This document shows positions 1-10,499 of a DNA stretch of 64,000 bases, piece by piece. The position numbers were made by a program, and so were the translations under genes. The notes under the pieces are model-generated. The model was not told the origin of the DNA. It made no database searches and worked only from the letters and a program-made list of their open reading frames with translations. The number at the start of each line of letters is the position of its first letter. The stretch's first letter is position 1. Source of the stretch: Daphnia pulex (lineage: Eukaryota > Arthropoda > Branchiopoda > Diplostraca > Daphniidae); contig NC_060027.1 of the NCBI RefSeq assembly GCF_021134715.1, forward strand, positions 1,240,001 through 1,304,000. Direction: 5' to 3'.

Positions 1-86
1 AATGGGAAACGTAATTTGAGTTAGAATAAAGGGCGAAAATATTCTTGTCTGGGTTGGACAGCAGTTCCAGGTTTGGGTTGAGCGTT

Positions 87-1280
87 TCAATTGTTTGTCG
101 ATTGCGGAGGACAGGTCGATACTAAACTGGAAAGAAGCTCACTATTTCCCATAGTGCTAGAATTTTGCTTTTCTATTTCTCGTGTTGCCTCCGCTCTCTC
201 CTCGTTGTATATGTCCTGAATGCCTTTAGTTGCTTCTTCACATGATGCCATCAATTTGATTTGAGCTCCCTCGACCTCGCTGAGAGGAATCGAAAGCATC
301 GAGTGCATGAGATTGATGCTCTTCATGATGTGCTTGTCTGAGACTCGGACGTAGAGTTTGGCGGCCGAGTGATGCGTCTTGTAGCAGGATTCCAAATCTT
401 TTAGGGACTTGTTCAGTTCACCCATTAAAAAGCTGGAATATGCATCCACCAGCGTTTCTCCGGCAACAGTTGTAAATTCGTTCAGTCTTGGAAATGTTAC
501 CTTCATAAAGTGATTTCTGATGGTATTGAAAAAGCGATGGATGCTCGAACACTTTGCAAGTAGATGACCGAGATCATTCAAAACTTTTCGAAGCGTTTCA
601 TTTTGATCTGAAATTATATCCAATTGACAAAGGTCGAATCCTTTCTGCATTTTCTCATCTTCTTTGATTCCCCCTTTTTCTTTTACTTCCATCTTCATCA
701 ATTGCTCAAAATCGACGAAAGCACGCTTTTTCTCTATTTGACTCATGGTTAGCGATGAGGCTTCAATGACGTGATTGATCAGCTGCTCCAATAAATCAAA
801 AGCATCACAGACTTGATTTGTCAGCCTGGCTCCATCGTCGGCCGCTTCTTTGATCTTGACAAGGCGTTCGCCCAACAATTTCTTCAAATTTTCTCTGTTT
901 ACATTCAATGCGTACATTACGCAATCTTTGGCGTAGCCAGGGACTTGGTCCGTCTGCAACAGAAAGTTTTCCATGATGTTGTGAGCTTTGGCGAAGGTTT
1001 CGTAGGATTCTTTGGCGATTTGCCACATAGTTGTGCGGAAACTGTCTGGGACTCTGATTACATTGAAGCGCTCTTTGTCATCGCTGTGCTGGACGAATGC
1101 GAAATCACTTTTCAACTGAGATGCGTAGATCAAGAGTTGACTCACGATGGCCACTCCCACGGGAGCCGGAGCAAGAAGCTCATCCCAGTCGGGTAATCCA
1201 GCTATGCTCGGCAGTGCGTCAACATTGGCTGCATTTGTCAATACAAAAATAAAACTGGAAATTAGAAGAAATTTAACCAA
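87..1280 (-). CDS. Secreted helical protein of unknown function
   Basis: A single open frame of about 397 codons on the minus strand. It opens with a hydrophobic signal-peptide-like stretch (VKFLLISSFIFVLTNA) and is then mostly charged, helix-favouring sequence without an obvious transmembrane segment; several cysteines are spread through the middle. I do not recognise the family. The 5' end is unresolved: the frame is open upstream to a stop near 1301 but holds no ATG there, and the first codon at 1280 is TTG. The likely explanation is a short upstream exon supplying the ATG, joined at an AG near 1299; decay of the start is the alternative. The frame ends at TGA (87-89) after a Ser/Asn-rich tail. 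Confidence is good that it codes, low on start and function. Confidence 0.6.
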   Translation of the reverse strand: MVKFLLISSFIFVLTNAANVDALPSIAGLPDWDELLAPAPVGVAIVSQLLIYASQLKSDFAFVQHSDDKERFNVIRVPDSFRTTMWQIAKESYETFAKAHNIMENFLLQTDQVPGYAKDCVMYALNVNRENLKKLLGERLVKIKEAADDGARLTNQVCDAFDLLEQLINHVIEASSLTMSQIEKKRAFVDFEQLMKMEVKEKGGIKEDEKMQKGFDLCQLDIISDQNETLRKVLNDLGHLLAKCSSIHRFFNTIRNHFMKVTFPRLNEFTTVAGETLVDAYSSFLMGELNKSLKDLESCYKTHHSAAKLYVRVSDKHIMKSINLMHSMLSIPLSEVEGAQIKLMASCEEATKGIQDIYNEERAEATREIEKQNSSTMGNSELLSSLVSTCPPQSTNN

Positions 1281-1300
1281 ACAAAATTTGATTCGTTCTT

Positions 1301-3640
1301 ATTTCATTCCACTTAATCATTTGAATAATTTACGACTATTCGATTTAAAATAACAAGTCACCCAATAATTTCAGCAATTTATATTAAAACCTATACACAT
1401 TCAAACTCTATTCATTTACATTTAGCGAAGATTGCGTCGACGTCTGATTGGGATTCGGTAAAATTCTTGGAAGGATAGAGCCCGACATTGCACAGAATGA
1501 ATTAAAATCCAGATCACATTTGTCGTTCAATGAACAATGTTCATACAACGAAATTACAAATACCTCACTTAAAATTAAATAGCATTTTACTTTTATTCTC
1601 CTTAAAACGTGGATGGATTTGATGTCTAAAGTGTAAAAGAGTAAAGTGACTAGACTTTTAATGTTGTTGTTCCATGGGAAAAAAAGCAAAATGATAGTGC
1701 CCCTTATTACTCAACCCCTTTTATTTCCCTATTTTTTTAAGACTTTGAATAGGAAATTTGGCATCAAAAGTCGTGTCGCCTTTACACAAACGATTCGCAG
1801 AGTAAGGCAAATAAAACTCTAACCTGCACATATTCAACGAAGGTGAAAATAGCCCAGTCAAGAATATTTTGCAAACAAGTAGAGTATTAAAGTAAATTTT
1901 AATGAAATCACGACTATTGCATTTCTCTTTTTTAAAATGTGAGGGAATATTTCCAGTAAAATAGTTTAGTTGTAAGTATTAATTAGTAATTGTAATATTA
2001 ACAAATCTTTTCCAGGGGAAAAAATAAAATGTCAATGCAAAATGTACATGGCCTGAGATTACATTTCAACCCTTTTTTCTATTTCCCAGTTACTTAGGAT
2101 GAAATATCAATGGTTCCACTTAAATTTATTTCTCACGATAAAATTACAACCTTATTAACCAAACTTCTGGAAGCAAACTAATTTACTTCTAATTTATGAT
2201 AGCCGATGATAGTCTACTTGTCTAGGCTATTCTCTAATAAATTTTTTCAAAATGTAAATTACCACTGGTTATATTAATAGTCGAAGTCATTTTCTGCTCA
2301 GTAGGACACGTTGACGAAGGATGGATAACTGAGGCTTTCAGAGTACACTGCTTTACTAATCTTGACAGTATGACGACTACAAGTGAACGACCGTTACGTA
2401 TAGTGCGCCGTGCAGAAAAAAACTTCCCCAGAAATTGTTCTATACACTTTTATGGGGTATTGTCGGATTGTGTATGACGGGATGGGTAAGAAAGAAACAA
2501 AAGAAAAATTGACGCGAGTGGAAGTGGTAATAAGACGAACATTTTTCTCACTCATCCTCCTTTTTTTAAGTTTTTATTGCGCGACCCTTTATATTATATA
2601 TACCTGTCTTCATAATAATCAAACCCACCCCCCGAGTGACGTGAAATATTTAATAACGCCCCTTATACCCATACCCCACTCAAAATTTAAAGTTGTGCTC
2701 AGATTCGATGCGATATCAGGCATGGAGTGAAGGACAACAATGCTGGGGAGAAATTATTTAAACTTGTTTATAGAAATAACAAGGAAAAGTTTGCATTAAT
2801 CGAAAGCGGGGAAAACCCGACGAAGACTACCGGTCTGATTGTAGAAGCGCACGACTAAATTTAGGCAATATTTAAACTTTCATTCATTACATAACATTCA
2901 TTCAGTAGTTCTGGGTAAAATGATTTTTAAAAAGATTTTGTTTCTAGATAATCAAAAGTTTCTGTATTGCTGAGATTAAACGGGCATATGGATGGAGTAA
3001 AAGCTTCAGAAGTTTTGTCATGGACGTTAGAGGGAAAAAAAGACTTAACAGCCCAATTTATCGAAGAAACAACAGGAGTGAAATATTATATTCTGTAAAT
3101 CGTGAGCCTCATTTGTCAATATCTTATAATCACATTTTTCACGGTATCAATCTCAACTGTTCTTAAATGGTTTCTAAATCCTTTTTATTATAATAAATTA
3201 CCCTATGGTGTTTCCATTTCATGTTATTATTCGAGAATGATATCGCATGGATTTGTCACTAATATATCATGATAGATTCATGATTTGGACATAGATATTA
3301 TGTTTGCCCAATTTTAGGGGGGATATTTTCTCATCAAACCCATGAGATTTTTGTGAGAAACATATCTCATATCATGGGCAGGACAGAAAAATGGGTAGGA
3401 GCACAAAAATAGGCATCAAAGTATTCGACATCAAAACACAAAAATGGACAGGACACAATAGAAGCGACCGATTTTAATTAGAAGCTTAATTTGATGGGCG
3501 CATAATCAATGAAGCACAATTCTTTCATTAAATTATTTTTATACAACGTTGCATACAATTTCATCATATGATAAAACAAATTAAACAACAAACATCACCA
3601 CAATCATTAAGTAAATAAGACTTGGTGATCTTATATTGTA
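1301..3640. other. Intergenic, AT-rich, no gene seen
   Basis: About 2.3 kb between the divergent secreted-protein gene and the lysozyme gene. The longest open frames (about 90-106 codons at 1408-1689 minus and 2410-2730 plus) have no domain, signal or splice context and look random. A loose repetition of a word like aaaatggrcaggaca occurs around 3375-3460. I see no RNA gene. Confidence 0.5.
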
Positions 3641-3650
3641 CTCGATATTG

Positions 3651-3658
3651 TATAAATA
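3651..3658 (+). promoter_or_regulatory. TATA box candidate, lysozyme gene
   Basis: TATAAATA on the plus strand, upstream of a likely non-coding first exon. That exon ends at CAAG (3821-3824) before GTAAAA, and splices to the AG at 3914-3915, 12 nt before the start codon. Confidence 0.4.
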
Positions 3659-3927
3659 AACAACGCAGATAACTCAATTTATCTTTATCTGCTCTCTAGT
3701 CTCTAGTCTGCTGACGTACATCGAAAGTGGAAAATACAGCTTTTGTTATCTGCTTAGCCGCTGCTATTATATAGTTACATCGATAGACAATCATCAACTC
3801 ATTTCTCTTCGCGCCATTACCAAGGTAAAACTAATTGCTGTTTATATTTATATTTTATTCAAATAATTGCATCACAGCAGTTATTTAATGAAATGAAATG
3901 ATTATACAATTTCAGAATTACAACAAG

Positions 3928-5281
3928 ATGATGAAATCTTCGCTCTACGCGTTGTTTTCCCTCCTGCTCCTCGCAGCATTGGGTAAATATAGATGTCCTT
4001 GGTTATTTCCTAAACTTAAAATTGAGAAATTTCTAAGTTTAAAAAAATCGTTGATTTATTTTAAAAATCAGTTCAAGAGGGAAAGGCAGACGCTTGCACA
4101 AACATTGGTGGTACCTGCTTAGATTATACTGCATACAAATGTACGGCTGGTTACGTGTCTGGACTTTGCGCTGGCTCTAACAACATCAAGTGCTGCCAAA
4201 ATTGCGACGCAACATGTAAATACAATATTAATTAATAATCACAATCGGCAGCATATCATTCAAATCCTTTGACTAAAAAATGAATTATTGAATTAATTAT
4301 TCAGGCCTAAGCAATGAGAGTACCTGGTCTCAATCAGATGGCGCATGCACTTCAGCTGGTGGAAGGTGTATGGACAATACCAATTATTGCGCTGGGTAAA
4401 TTATGCAAATAATTATAAATATTTGACACGCCTATAAAAATAAGAACAAATTCTTAAAATCTGCCATCACATTTTATAGGACTTACTCTGGTGGAAAATG
4501 CGGTGGCCCTGCAACTCGTCAATGCTGCGTACTCCGTAAAAATATGCAAATAATATTTATAAGTGACTCATCAGTGATAGGAATAATAATTCTTATAATT
4601 GTCTATTTGCGTACTCTTTTTAGGTACTGGAAGAACAATGACCGAACGTGGTTACACTCTCATTAAATGTTTTGAAGGACTTTGCTTAAACGCTTACAAG
4701 TATTGATGAGCACCAGGATTATCTTTAATTATTTAATTGGTGGGCATTCGATTTTAAAAATTTCAAGGGACGTTGGTGGCATTTGGACGATTGGTTACGG
4801 TAACACTCGTTGGGAAGATGGCAGGGCAGTTGCAAGTGGAGATACGTGCACAAAGGCACGTTGTGATTCGCTTTTTAATTACTGGGTCGATGAGAGTTTC
4901 GCACCGGCAGTGGACGCGGATATTGGCTCACCATCACCGGACGTTAATCAGGTCCAATTCGAGGCTTTAGTCTCGTTTACTTACAATGTTGGAACAGCGG
5001 CATTCCATTCTTCCACTTTATTGAAGAAAGTTCAAGCCAATCCTAACGATCCCACTATTCGAGATGAATTCATGAAATGGGTAGGAATTAAGATGCTGCG
5101 CATATTTGGCTGCTTTCGATTGTTTTCAGCATAGAATTAAAAACGTCTAATGATATCAATCGATTTCTAGGTGAATGTTAACGGTGTACCAGTTCAGGGT
5201 CTGATTAACCGCCGCGAAAAGGAAGCAGATTATTATTTCAGTGTTGATAACAGCGTCTGCACAACTGCTGTCACTTGTTAA
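3928..5281 (+). CDS. Secreted GH24 (phage-type) lysozyme with Cys-rich N-terminal repeats
   Basis: Seven coding exons (3928-3982, 4072-4215, 4305-4395, 4480-4535, 4624-4699, 4768-5080, 5171-5281) join in phase to give 281 residues. A signal peptide (about 1-19) is followed by two cysteine-rich modules with a spaced C...C...C...CC pattern, each near one exon pair, then a GH24 muramidase domain. GH24 enzymes cut the MurNAc-GlcNAc bond of peptidoglycan. The T4-lysozyme-type catalytic signature is visible: Glu133 in CFEG, Asp142 in KDVGG and Thr148 in TIGYG. The usual GYGH reads GYGN here. The N-terminal modules resemble small disulfide-knot, possibly wall-binding, domains; that role is inference. 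A role in immunity or digestion of bacteria fits the family and secretion. The first of two adjacent ATGs was taken as start. Confidence 0.9.
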
Positions 5282-5451
5282 TAACAAATAATAACGAATA
5301 ATAATTTTCCCACTTATTGATTTATATTCTACCTATCACATTCTAATATGGTAATCAGTGATTAGAAAGCCTAAATTTATTGCTGTGGAAAATATACATT
5401 TAGTTTTAGTGAGCAAATCATCACCGGGCGTTATATTTTATAGTTTATAAA

Positions 5452-5505
5452 GTTTGGAGTGATTAGAATCGGATCGAGCTTGATCCGATTCTAATCACTC
5501 CAAAC
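5452..5505. repeat. Perfect 24-bp inverted repeat next to tRNA-Cys
   Basis: Arms 5452-5475 and 5482-5505 are exact reverse complements separated by the 6-nt spacer GAGCTT. The hairpin starts 4 nt beyond the 3' end of the minus-strand tRNA-Cys. It could be a mobile-element scar, a tRNA-linked hairpin RNA or a transcription stop structure; the sequence alone does not decide. Confidence 0.85.
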
Positions 5506-5508
5506 CAA

Positions 5509-5580
5509 AGGGAGCACCCGGGGTTGATCCGGGGACAATCCGAACTGCAGTCGGATGCTCTACCACTGAGCTATACCCCC
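5509..5580 (-). tRNA. tRNA-Cys: tRNA-Cys (GCA), T-loop slightly abnormal
   Basis: A 72-nt cloverleaf can be drawn on the minus strand: 7-bp acceptor stem (with G-T at 4-69 and T-G at 6-67), 4-bp D stem GCTC/GAGC, 5-bp anticodon stem TCCGA/TCGGA around loop CTGCAGT (anticodon GCA), 5-nt variable loop, and a 5-bp T stem CCCGG/CCGGG. The T loop reads ATCAACC, so the near-universal T54 is A and box B departs from GGTTCRANTCC. No intron. No TTTT terminator follows directly. It may be functional or a recent tRNA pseudogene. Confidence 0.85.
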
Positions 5581-5581
5581 T

Positions 5582-6457
5582 GTTGAATAAGAAACCTGGT
5601 GATGGATTTACAACAAACCGCTAATCCGCCGCTTTGACGGTCCCGGCGGTTCATCACGCTCGAGTCTCGAAGCGAATTATTTACGGCCAAACTCAACGGG
5701 GACGCCTTTAAAACATTTGAAACAACAAAAATCAGGAAGAAAATGATTTTTTTAAAAGAAAATCAAAATGCAAGTTGTCTGTTTCTCAATTGTCGACTCA
5801 CGCGTATCAGACACGGAGGGAAACAGAAATTTGTGAACAGCAGAGAATAATCATCAGCATCTCCGTTGTCGTAACTCTCTTCAAGTATCGCTAGGTGCGA
5901 ACAATTGAATCGTTTCCTCTTTTTATTTTTTTTATGTGGCCCTTTCGGGGTGCCTTACATTTCAATATTATTAAACCAAAAATTTTTTAAATGTCCATCT
6001 ACTGGTCAAAATCCTTAAGTGTCAAATGATATTTTTTAAAAAAATGTTATCTCTTGAGATAACGTTCTCAAATTTTCCCAAACAACAAAAACAACAAGAA
6101 CAACCAAACACTTGTCTCTATTTCCAAAGTTTAATAATATTAGTAGCCTACATGTAGAAAGGGCTGTATATTGCCCGCATCGCAGACGTCTGAATATGCA
6201 AATGATTTTGATTTTTAGAATGATTTTATTTGTGAAAAATTTGTTAGAAGCGTTTCGAACAAATAAAAATTATTCCTTCAATCTTCCGTGCATGCGTAGT
6301 GTTATTTGGTTCAGTTTGTACTTTCTCTCTATTAAATCTACCTTTTATTTATAGTGCAATATATGTTAATATGCATGAATGAATAACAAAAAGGAGAATT
6401 GTTACAAAGTTTGCAGTCCCCATATATACAGGACAGAGTGATGGACAACTTCACTAT
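5582..6457. other. Intergenic, no gene seen
   Basis: Low-complexity AT-rich DNA between the tRNA and the 3' end of the kinase gene. An 80-codon open frame at 6112-6354 (plus) has no supporting feature. Likely contains the kinase 3' UTR on the minus strand. Confidence 0.4.
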
Positions 6458-8021
6458 TTAGTTGCTGTCACTATCCTCTTCATCATCCGAACAAGAAGAA
6501 TCCTGCTGATGGCGTTTAGGCCTATATTGCTCGTGGTAAGGAGGTCGGTAAAAATGAGCGACGTTATACATCGGCTGCTGCGGCGGTTGTCGTTGCCCAT
6601 AGCCACCAAACGATGATCCTCCTGGACAAGGGGGCAGGACCCCAACCGAATTTCTAATTCCTGGATAACCGTTGAAGCTTCCTTGGTACGGAGTTCCGCT
6701 TATGGCACTCGGGTTAAAGCCCACAGGAGGCCCGCCAGTGTACATGGAATTGCCAACAGCCGGATGTGCTGGTTGCTGTTGAGGGTAGTACGGGTAGCAG
6801 GGTCCGCCGGAATAATTTGGTAAGTGATGGTTAGCTGCTGATGAAGGTCCAGCAGCATACATAGGATGTTGTTGAGGGTAAGGGCTGGAATAATTTCGTT
6901 GGTGACTTGGTTCGCTTGGAGCCGAAAGCGGAGCAGCAGGGCACCCAAACACCACAGCAGTGTTCTCTTCCTGGGCTGTAATGTTCTGAGGGCACTTCCG
7001 AGCAGAAACAATTTGGGAATATTCCTTGATCAGCTGTTTAACTTGTGTCATAGACGATCGATCCCTTGGATCATGTCGAATCATTCCTTCGATTAGAGTA
7101 TACTCATTGCATCCAGTATCTAACACTATCAAAATAATGTTTAAAAAAAGATTGTTTTTAAGTTCTTAACAAGTTGAAACAGAAAATGTAAATGTTACTT
7201 TTGATGTTAACTGGATTGTCACGGAGGATATTGAACTGAATTTCAGTGTGGTTTTTCCTATCTCCAAACGGGTGGATTCCTCCTTTCACATTATTCCGTT
7301 GGAGGAAAACGAAAAAGACGCAGCCGCACGGGAAGACGTCACTCTTCGATGATACTCTGGCATCCTCTATATTACCACGAAATTCCGGTGCCATCCATAT
7401 CAGAGTTCCTTTAAGTCCACTAAGGGAGCATGTTCCACGATCGTTGACCTGCTTGCTCAGACCAAAATCCGACAATTTCACGAAGCCATCCCGGTAAATT
7501 AAAATATTGTCCGGTTTAATGTCGCGATGGATAAGATTTCTCGAGTGGATGTAGTCGAGACCATCGGCTATATGAGATAAAACAAGAAGATCAGTCGCAA
7601 GATCGGGCAGCAGTTTAGGCCCCTTATAAGTTCGGTTGATAACATCTCCGAGTGTCCCAAAACATAGTGGCAGTACAATGTACCTTGAAAACATATATAC
7701 AAATTCGTAAAAAAACGAAACAAGAAAGTGAAGCAGGGCTAATGTAGTGTACCTAAATTCTTCATCCTCTGTTGTTGTTATAATTGGTAAAACATTTATG
7801 TGTTTCAGTTGTCCTTGCAAATAGATTTCCCTTTTCTCTTTGATGGGTGCTGCTGACATATCTTTTAGAACTTTCTTAACAGCGACTTTGTTCCCTTTGA
7901 AAAGGCCACGACGAACAGAACCGGAACTACCCTGACCAAGAAAGTCTTCTTTCGATGTCGAGTATGCTATTTCAGTATTGAAAAGGTATGTCCAGTTCGT
8001 TTGGCCTCTTCTTTGAGCCAT
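6458..8021 (-). CDS. IRE1-like protein kinase lacking the RNase domain
   Basis: Three exons (8021-7753, 7683-7199, 7125-6458) join in phase to 473 residues. The kinase domain fills residues about 25-290: glycine loop GQGSSGSV (29-36), VAVK lysine 49, HRDIKPDN with catalytic Asp144, and DFG at 162-164. The [12 protein letters not shown] activation segment and the subdomain with SDVF, GCVF and HPFGD are typical of the IRE1/ERN (and RNase L) kinase lineage. IRE1 normally has a lumenal sensor plus membrane segment before, and a KEN RNase after, the kinase. Here there is neither: the protein starts at the kinase and ends in a Pro/Tyr/Gln/Gly-rich tail of about 180 residues finishing in an acidic DDEEDSDSN. 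It is therefore probably a soluble cytosolic kinase without RNA-cleaving activity. All catalytic residues seem intact. The second intron donor is read as AAAA|GTAACA. Confidence 0.85.
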
Positions 8022-8528
8022 AATTTAAAAGCCAAAAACCAAAAAATGGAAGAGCTTACCTCGACACAAATGTGGGAGTATTTATCTAGGCTACTAGCTG
8101 CAAGTAGGCCCTATGTACTTCTACGCACAATCAAAAGGATGTGTGATAACAATTATATCAAGGCTATAAAGAAATAAAACTTTGCTATAGATTCAACACG
8201 ATGCGGACAGCCGATAAGCGGACGGATGATAACAATTATGTTACAAGTGCACCAGTAAAAACGCAGATGACGTTTGTTTTTAAAATGTTTGAGTGACTTT
8301 CTTTTGGAAAGTGATGCAGATTGTTTCAAAAACTCATTTGTATTCCGGATTGTAAATATGAGAGAGTTACAGCATTTGACTGATATCTAAATTACATTTA
8401 GTTTGTCAAATAGCTAAAGCTCGATTTTTCTCCTTACGGCTATAGAAAGCCGTCCTTATTTACTATCTCCCTTTAAAAATTTTTTGAAAATCCCTTGTAC
8501 ATTTAAAAAGAGCTGCGCTTATTTACTT
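8022..8528. other. Intergenic spacer, no gene seen
   Basis: About 500 nt between the kinase start and the 3' end of the reeler gene, both minus. It must hold the kinase promoter; a weak ATAAATA lies near 8080 on the minus strand. Confidence 0.4.
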
Positions 8529-9576
8529 TCAAGGCTGCGGCTGGGCTTCTGGCGTCCAAAACCAAATGCGCCAGACGAAATAGTCGAATACGGTAACCAT
8601 GGGAACCAATGAGACACCGCTGCTCGTTTCAGCAGGTCGTGCAACGACAGAATTCCCGACACGGACGAGGGTCGACGCCGGGACACGCAACCAGAATGTG
8701 GAGAAATCACGCAGAAACGTGCACCTGCATACATTAAAAGATCCATTCAATTCAATCAGCTAAATCAGGCCGTCCTAATAATAATGTATTAATTTAATTC
8801 TCCATCAAATCAAACCTGAATTCAATTTCGCCCTGGTAGTCGGGCGGTGCCTGCCATGTCAATTCTAAATTATTCTTACTCTTGGCATCCCGGTGAGTCA
8901 GAGCATTCTGTCGTGCAAATTTCCCGAGTGTTTAATTAAGCAGAAATAATTATAGGGATATCGTCAATCGTATGTTATACCTGTTCACCTGGGAGACAAT
9001 CAACCGATCGGGCTTGGTATGGACTATTGATGAATCGGCCCAGCGGTTTGGAAGAAGAGTCTTCAGGATTGACGGCCATAAAGAGAAACCCTATAAGAAT
9101 ATAAATTTGTTTTTAAATTGAAGACATTTTATCTTATCGATTTATTGATTTATAACCCATAAATCCTCCTTTTGGACTCTTGCCCTGTATCGTCACTTTA
9201 ACAGTCCCGTCCTGCTCGATGGCGTTCTTATTATTTGCGTGGGAATTAAGCGAAAATAATGATGAATTAAGTTCTATCCGTTATTATTTGGAATGTATTA
9301 TGCGGTTTATATTTCCATACCTGTTGCGGAGTAATAGTGTACGGTGCTGGTGTCGTTTGAGGCGCTGGGCCGTGCTGCCGAATTGAAATTTTAAAATTTG
9401 CAAAATGTGACATTAGTTAAAGCTGAAACATTTCGGTAGTTTTTGGCTGCTTGAATGTTTACTTGCGGCTCCATGTCGGCGCAGGCTTCCGGTGGAGCCC
9501 CTCGCATATAGGCATCCACATTCTGGCTGAATTCCGCCAGTAAAATCAGAATCACTAGCTTCGCGAACGGAGACAT
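8529..9576 (-). CDS. Secreted reeler-domain protein
   Basis: Six exons (9576-9430, 9374-9321, 9211-9157, 9090-8981, 8907-8816, 8724-8529) close in phase to 217 residues. The start is the ATG at 9576, directly before a signal peptide (MSPFAKLVILILLAEF, cleavage near residue 22). The rest is a reeler domain: a GAP..AC..M opening, HGPAPQ, PYTITP, VKVTIQG, FMGFLFMAV, the THRD..K.NLELTW segment and the closing CTFLRDFSTFW. This layout matches insect defence-protein l(2)34Fc-type and the N-terminal part of ferric-chelate-reductase-1-type proteins. It has no DOMON or cytochrome b561 part, so it is a stand-alone secreted reeler protein, a class linked to arthropod immune responses. After the domain there is a short tail with aromatic residues ending at TGA 8529. 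Intron phases agree with the family fit. Confidence 0.88.
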
Positions 9577-10093
9577 TTTAAAATACAACAGCTGAGACAC
9601 TCAACCGCCTCTTGGATGGCGAACAATTTGGAACAGCAACTAACTATTAACTGAATGCCATTAGAGGAGAAGGAATCTTATTTTCTCCAGCATGTGGGTA
9701 TGGACCGGATAACCCAACTGCAGATGGCAGACTACGTGATGTCGATAAGTCGCGTCCGATTTCCAGTCAAGACCATCGCAGAGGTTAAAGACCAACAACA
9801 CACCAGATAAGAAAACGAACTGCGGTAATGTATTCCTCGTCACAAGACAAAAATCTTTTGCTTCATATTCCTTTTTTTCTTTTCAATGTCATTTCAGATA
9901 TTTAAAAAAACAAAAAAAAAAATATCGCTACAAACAACACGAACACCAGCTGTAGAATTTTTAAAATTTTGTTCAAAATGCTGAAAGAATTATTTGAAAG
10001 CGATTTGGCTGTAGCGACAATTTTGTCTATATTATTTAAAAGTTCTCTACCCAAATTGTCTAATAACGGACAAACAAACTCTCAGCCATTCTG
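9577..10093. other. Spacer containing a copy of a local repeat
   Basis: No convincing gene. From about 9905 to 10075 the sequence is a diverged copy of 15215-15395 (shared words tatcgct, caccagc...gtagaatttt and gcgatttggct). A 60-codon minus frame at 9661-9843 has a hydrophobic start but no ATG. Confidence 0.45.
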
Positions 10094-10382
10094 TCATTCA
10101 AACAATAAATCATTCGTCGGTAACTCGGTATAGTCGCTTATCATTTGGTTATACTGTATGTGGGTCCACCAGCTTATCTCGTCCGCTTTAGCAATGTAAC
10201 CGCGAATATCTTTGGAGGCCCTAGCTAATACCAAATTAAAATATCAAATGAACACAGACTGTGTAATAATAATAAACGTAAAAATTTCGCAATAGAGTTA
10301 ACTTACGTTCATCCGTAATGAGCAGTGGTCGAAAAAGTAGAAAAAATTGGGCTCCGCAGTTGCGTCGAATTGGTGATGACAT
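10094..10382 (-). CDS. Small two-exon gene, unknown function
   Basis: Exon 10382-10307 (ATG at 10382) ends GAAC before GTAAGT; exon 10224-10094 follows TATTAG and ends in TGA. They join in phase to a 68-residue protein. The first half is basic and hydrophobic (RNCGAQFFLLFRPLL); the second half is polar with a distinctive SWWTHIQYNQM stretch and an acidic end. The splice donor is canonical and only the TATTAG acceptor keeps the frame. I do not recognise the family; the size and a hydrophobic-basic N-terminus would suit a small mitochondrial protein, but that is a guess. It lies inside a locally repeated region and is missing from the homologous copy near 15.4 kb. Confidence 0.5.
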
Positions 10383-10499
10383 TTCGACGACTAAAGAAAT
10401 TCAGGGAAGTGTGAAGCCAAACTCGTTGAGTCAAGAGTTATAAATAAAGTATGGATTGACTTTTATCGTTTTGGAACGGTTTGAATTTTGGTGCGATTG

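Noticed and set aside
2410-2730. 106-codon plus frame with hydrophobic middle
   Set aside because: No initiator context, domain, splice signal or repeat in a paralog; composition is that of AT-rich random sequence.
9661-9843. 60-codon minus frame starting like a signal peptide
   Set aside because: Its first codon is GTG and no in-frame ATG or nearby acceptor supports it.
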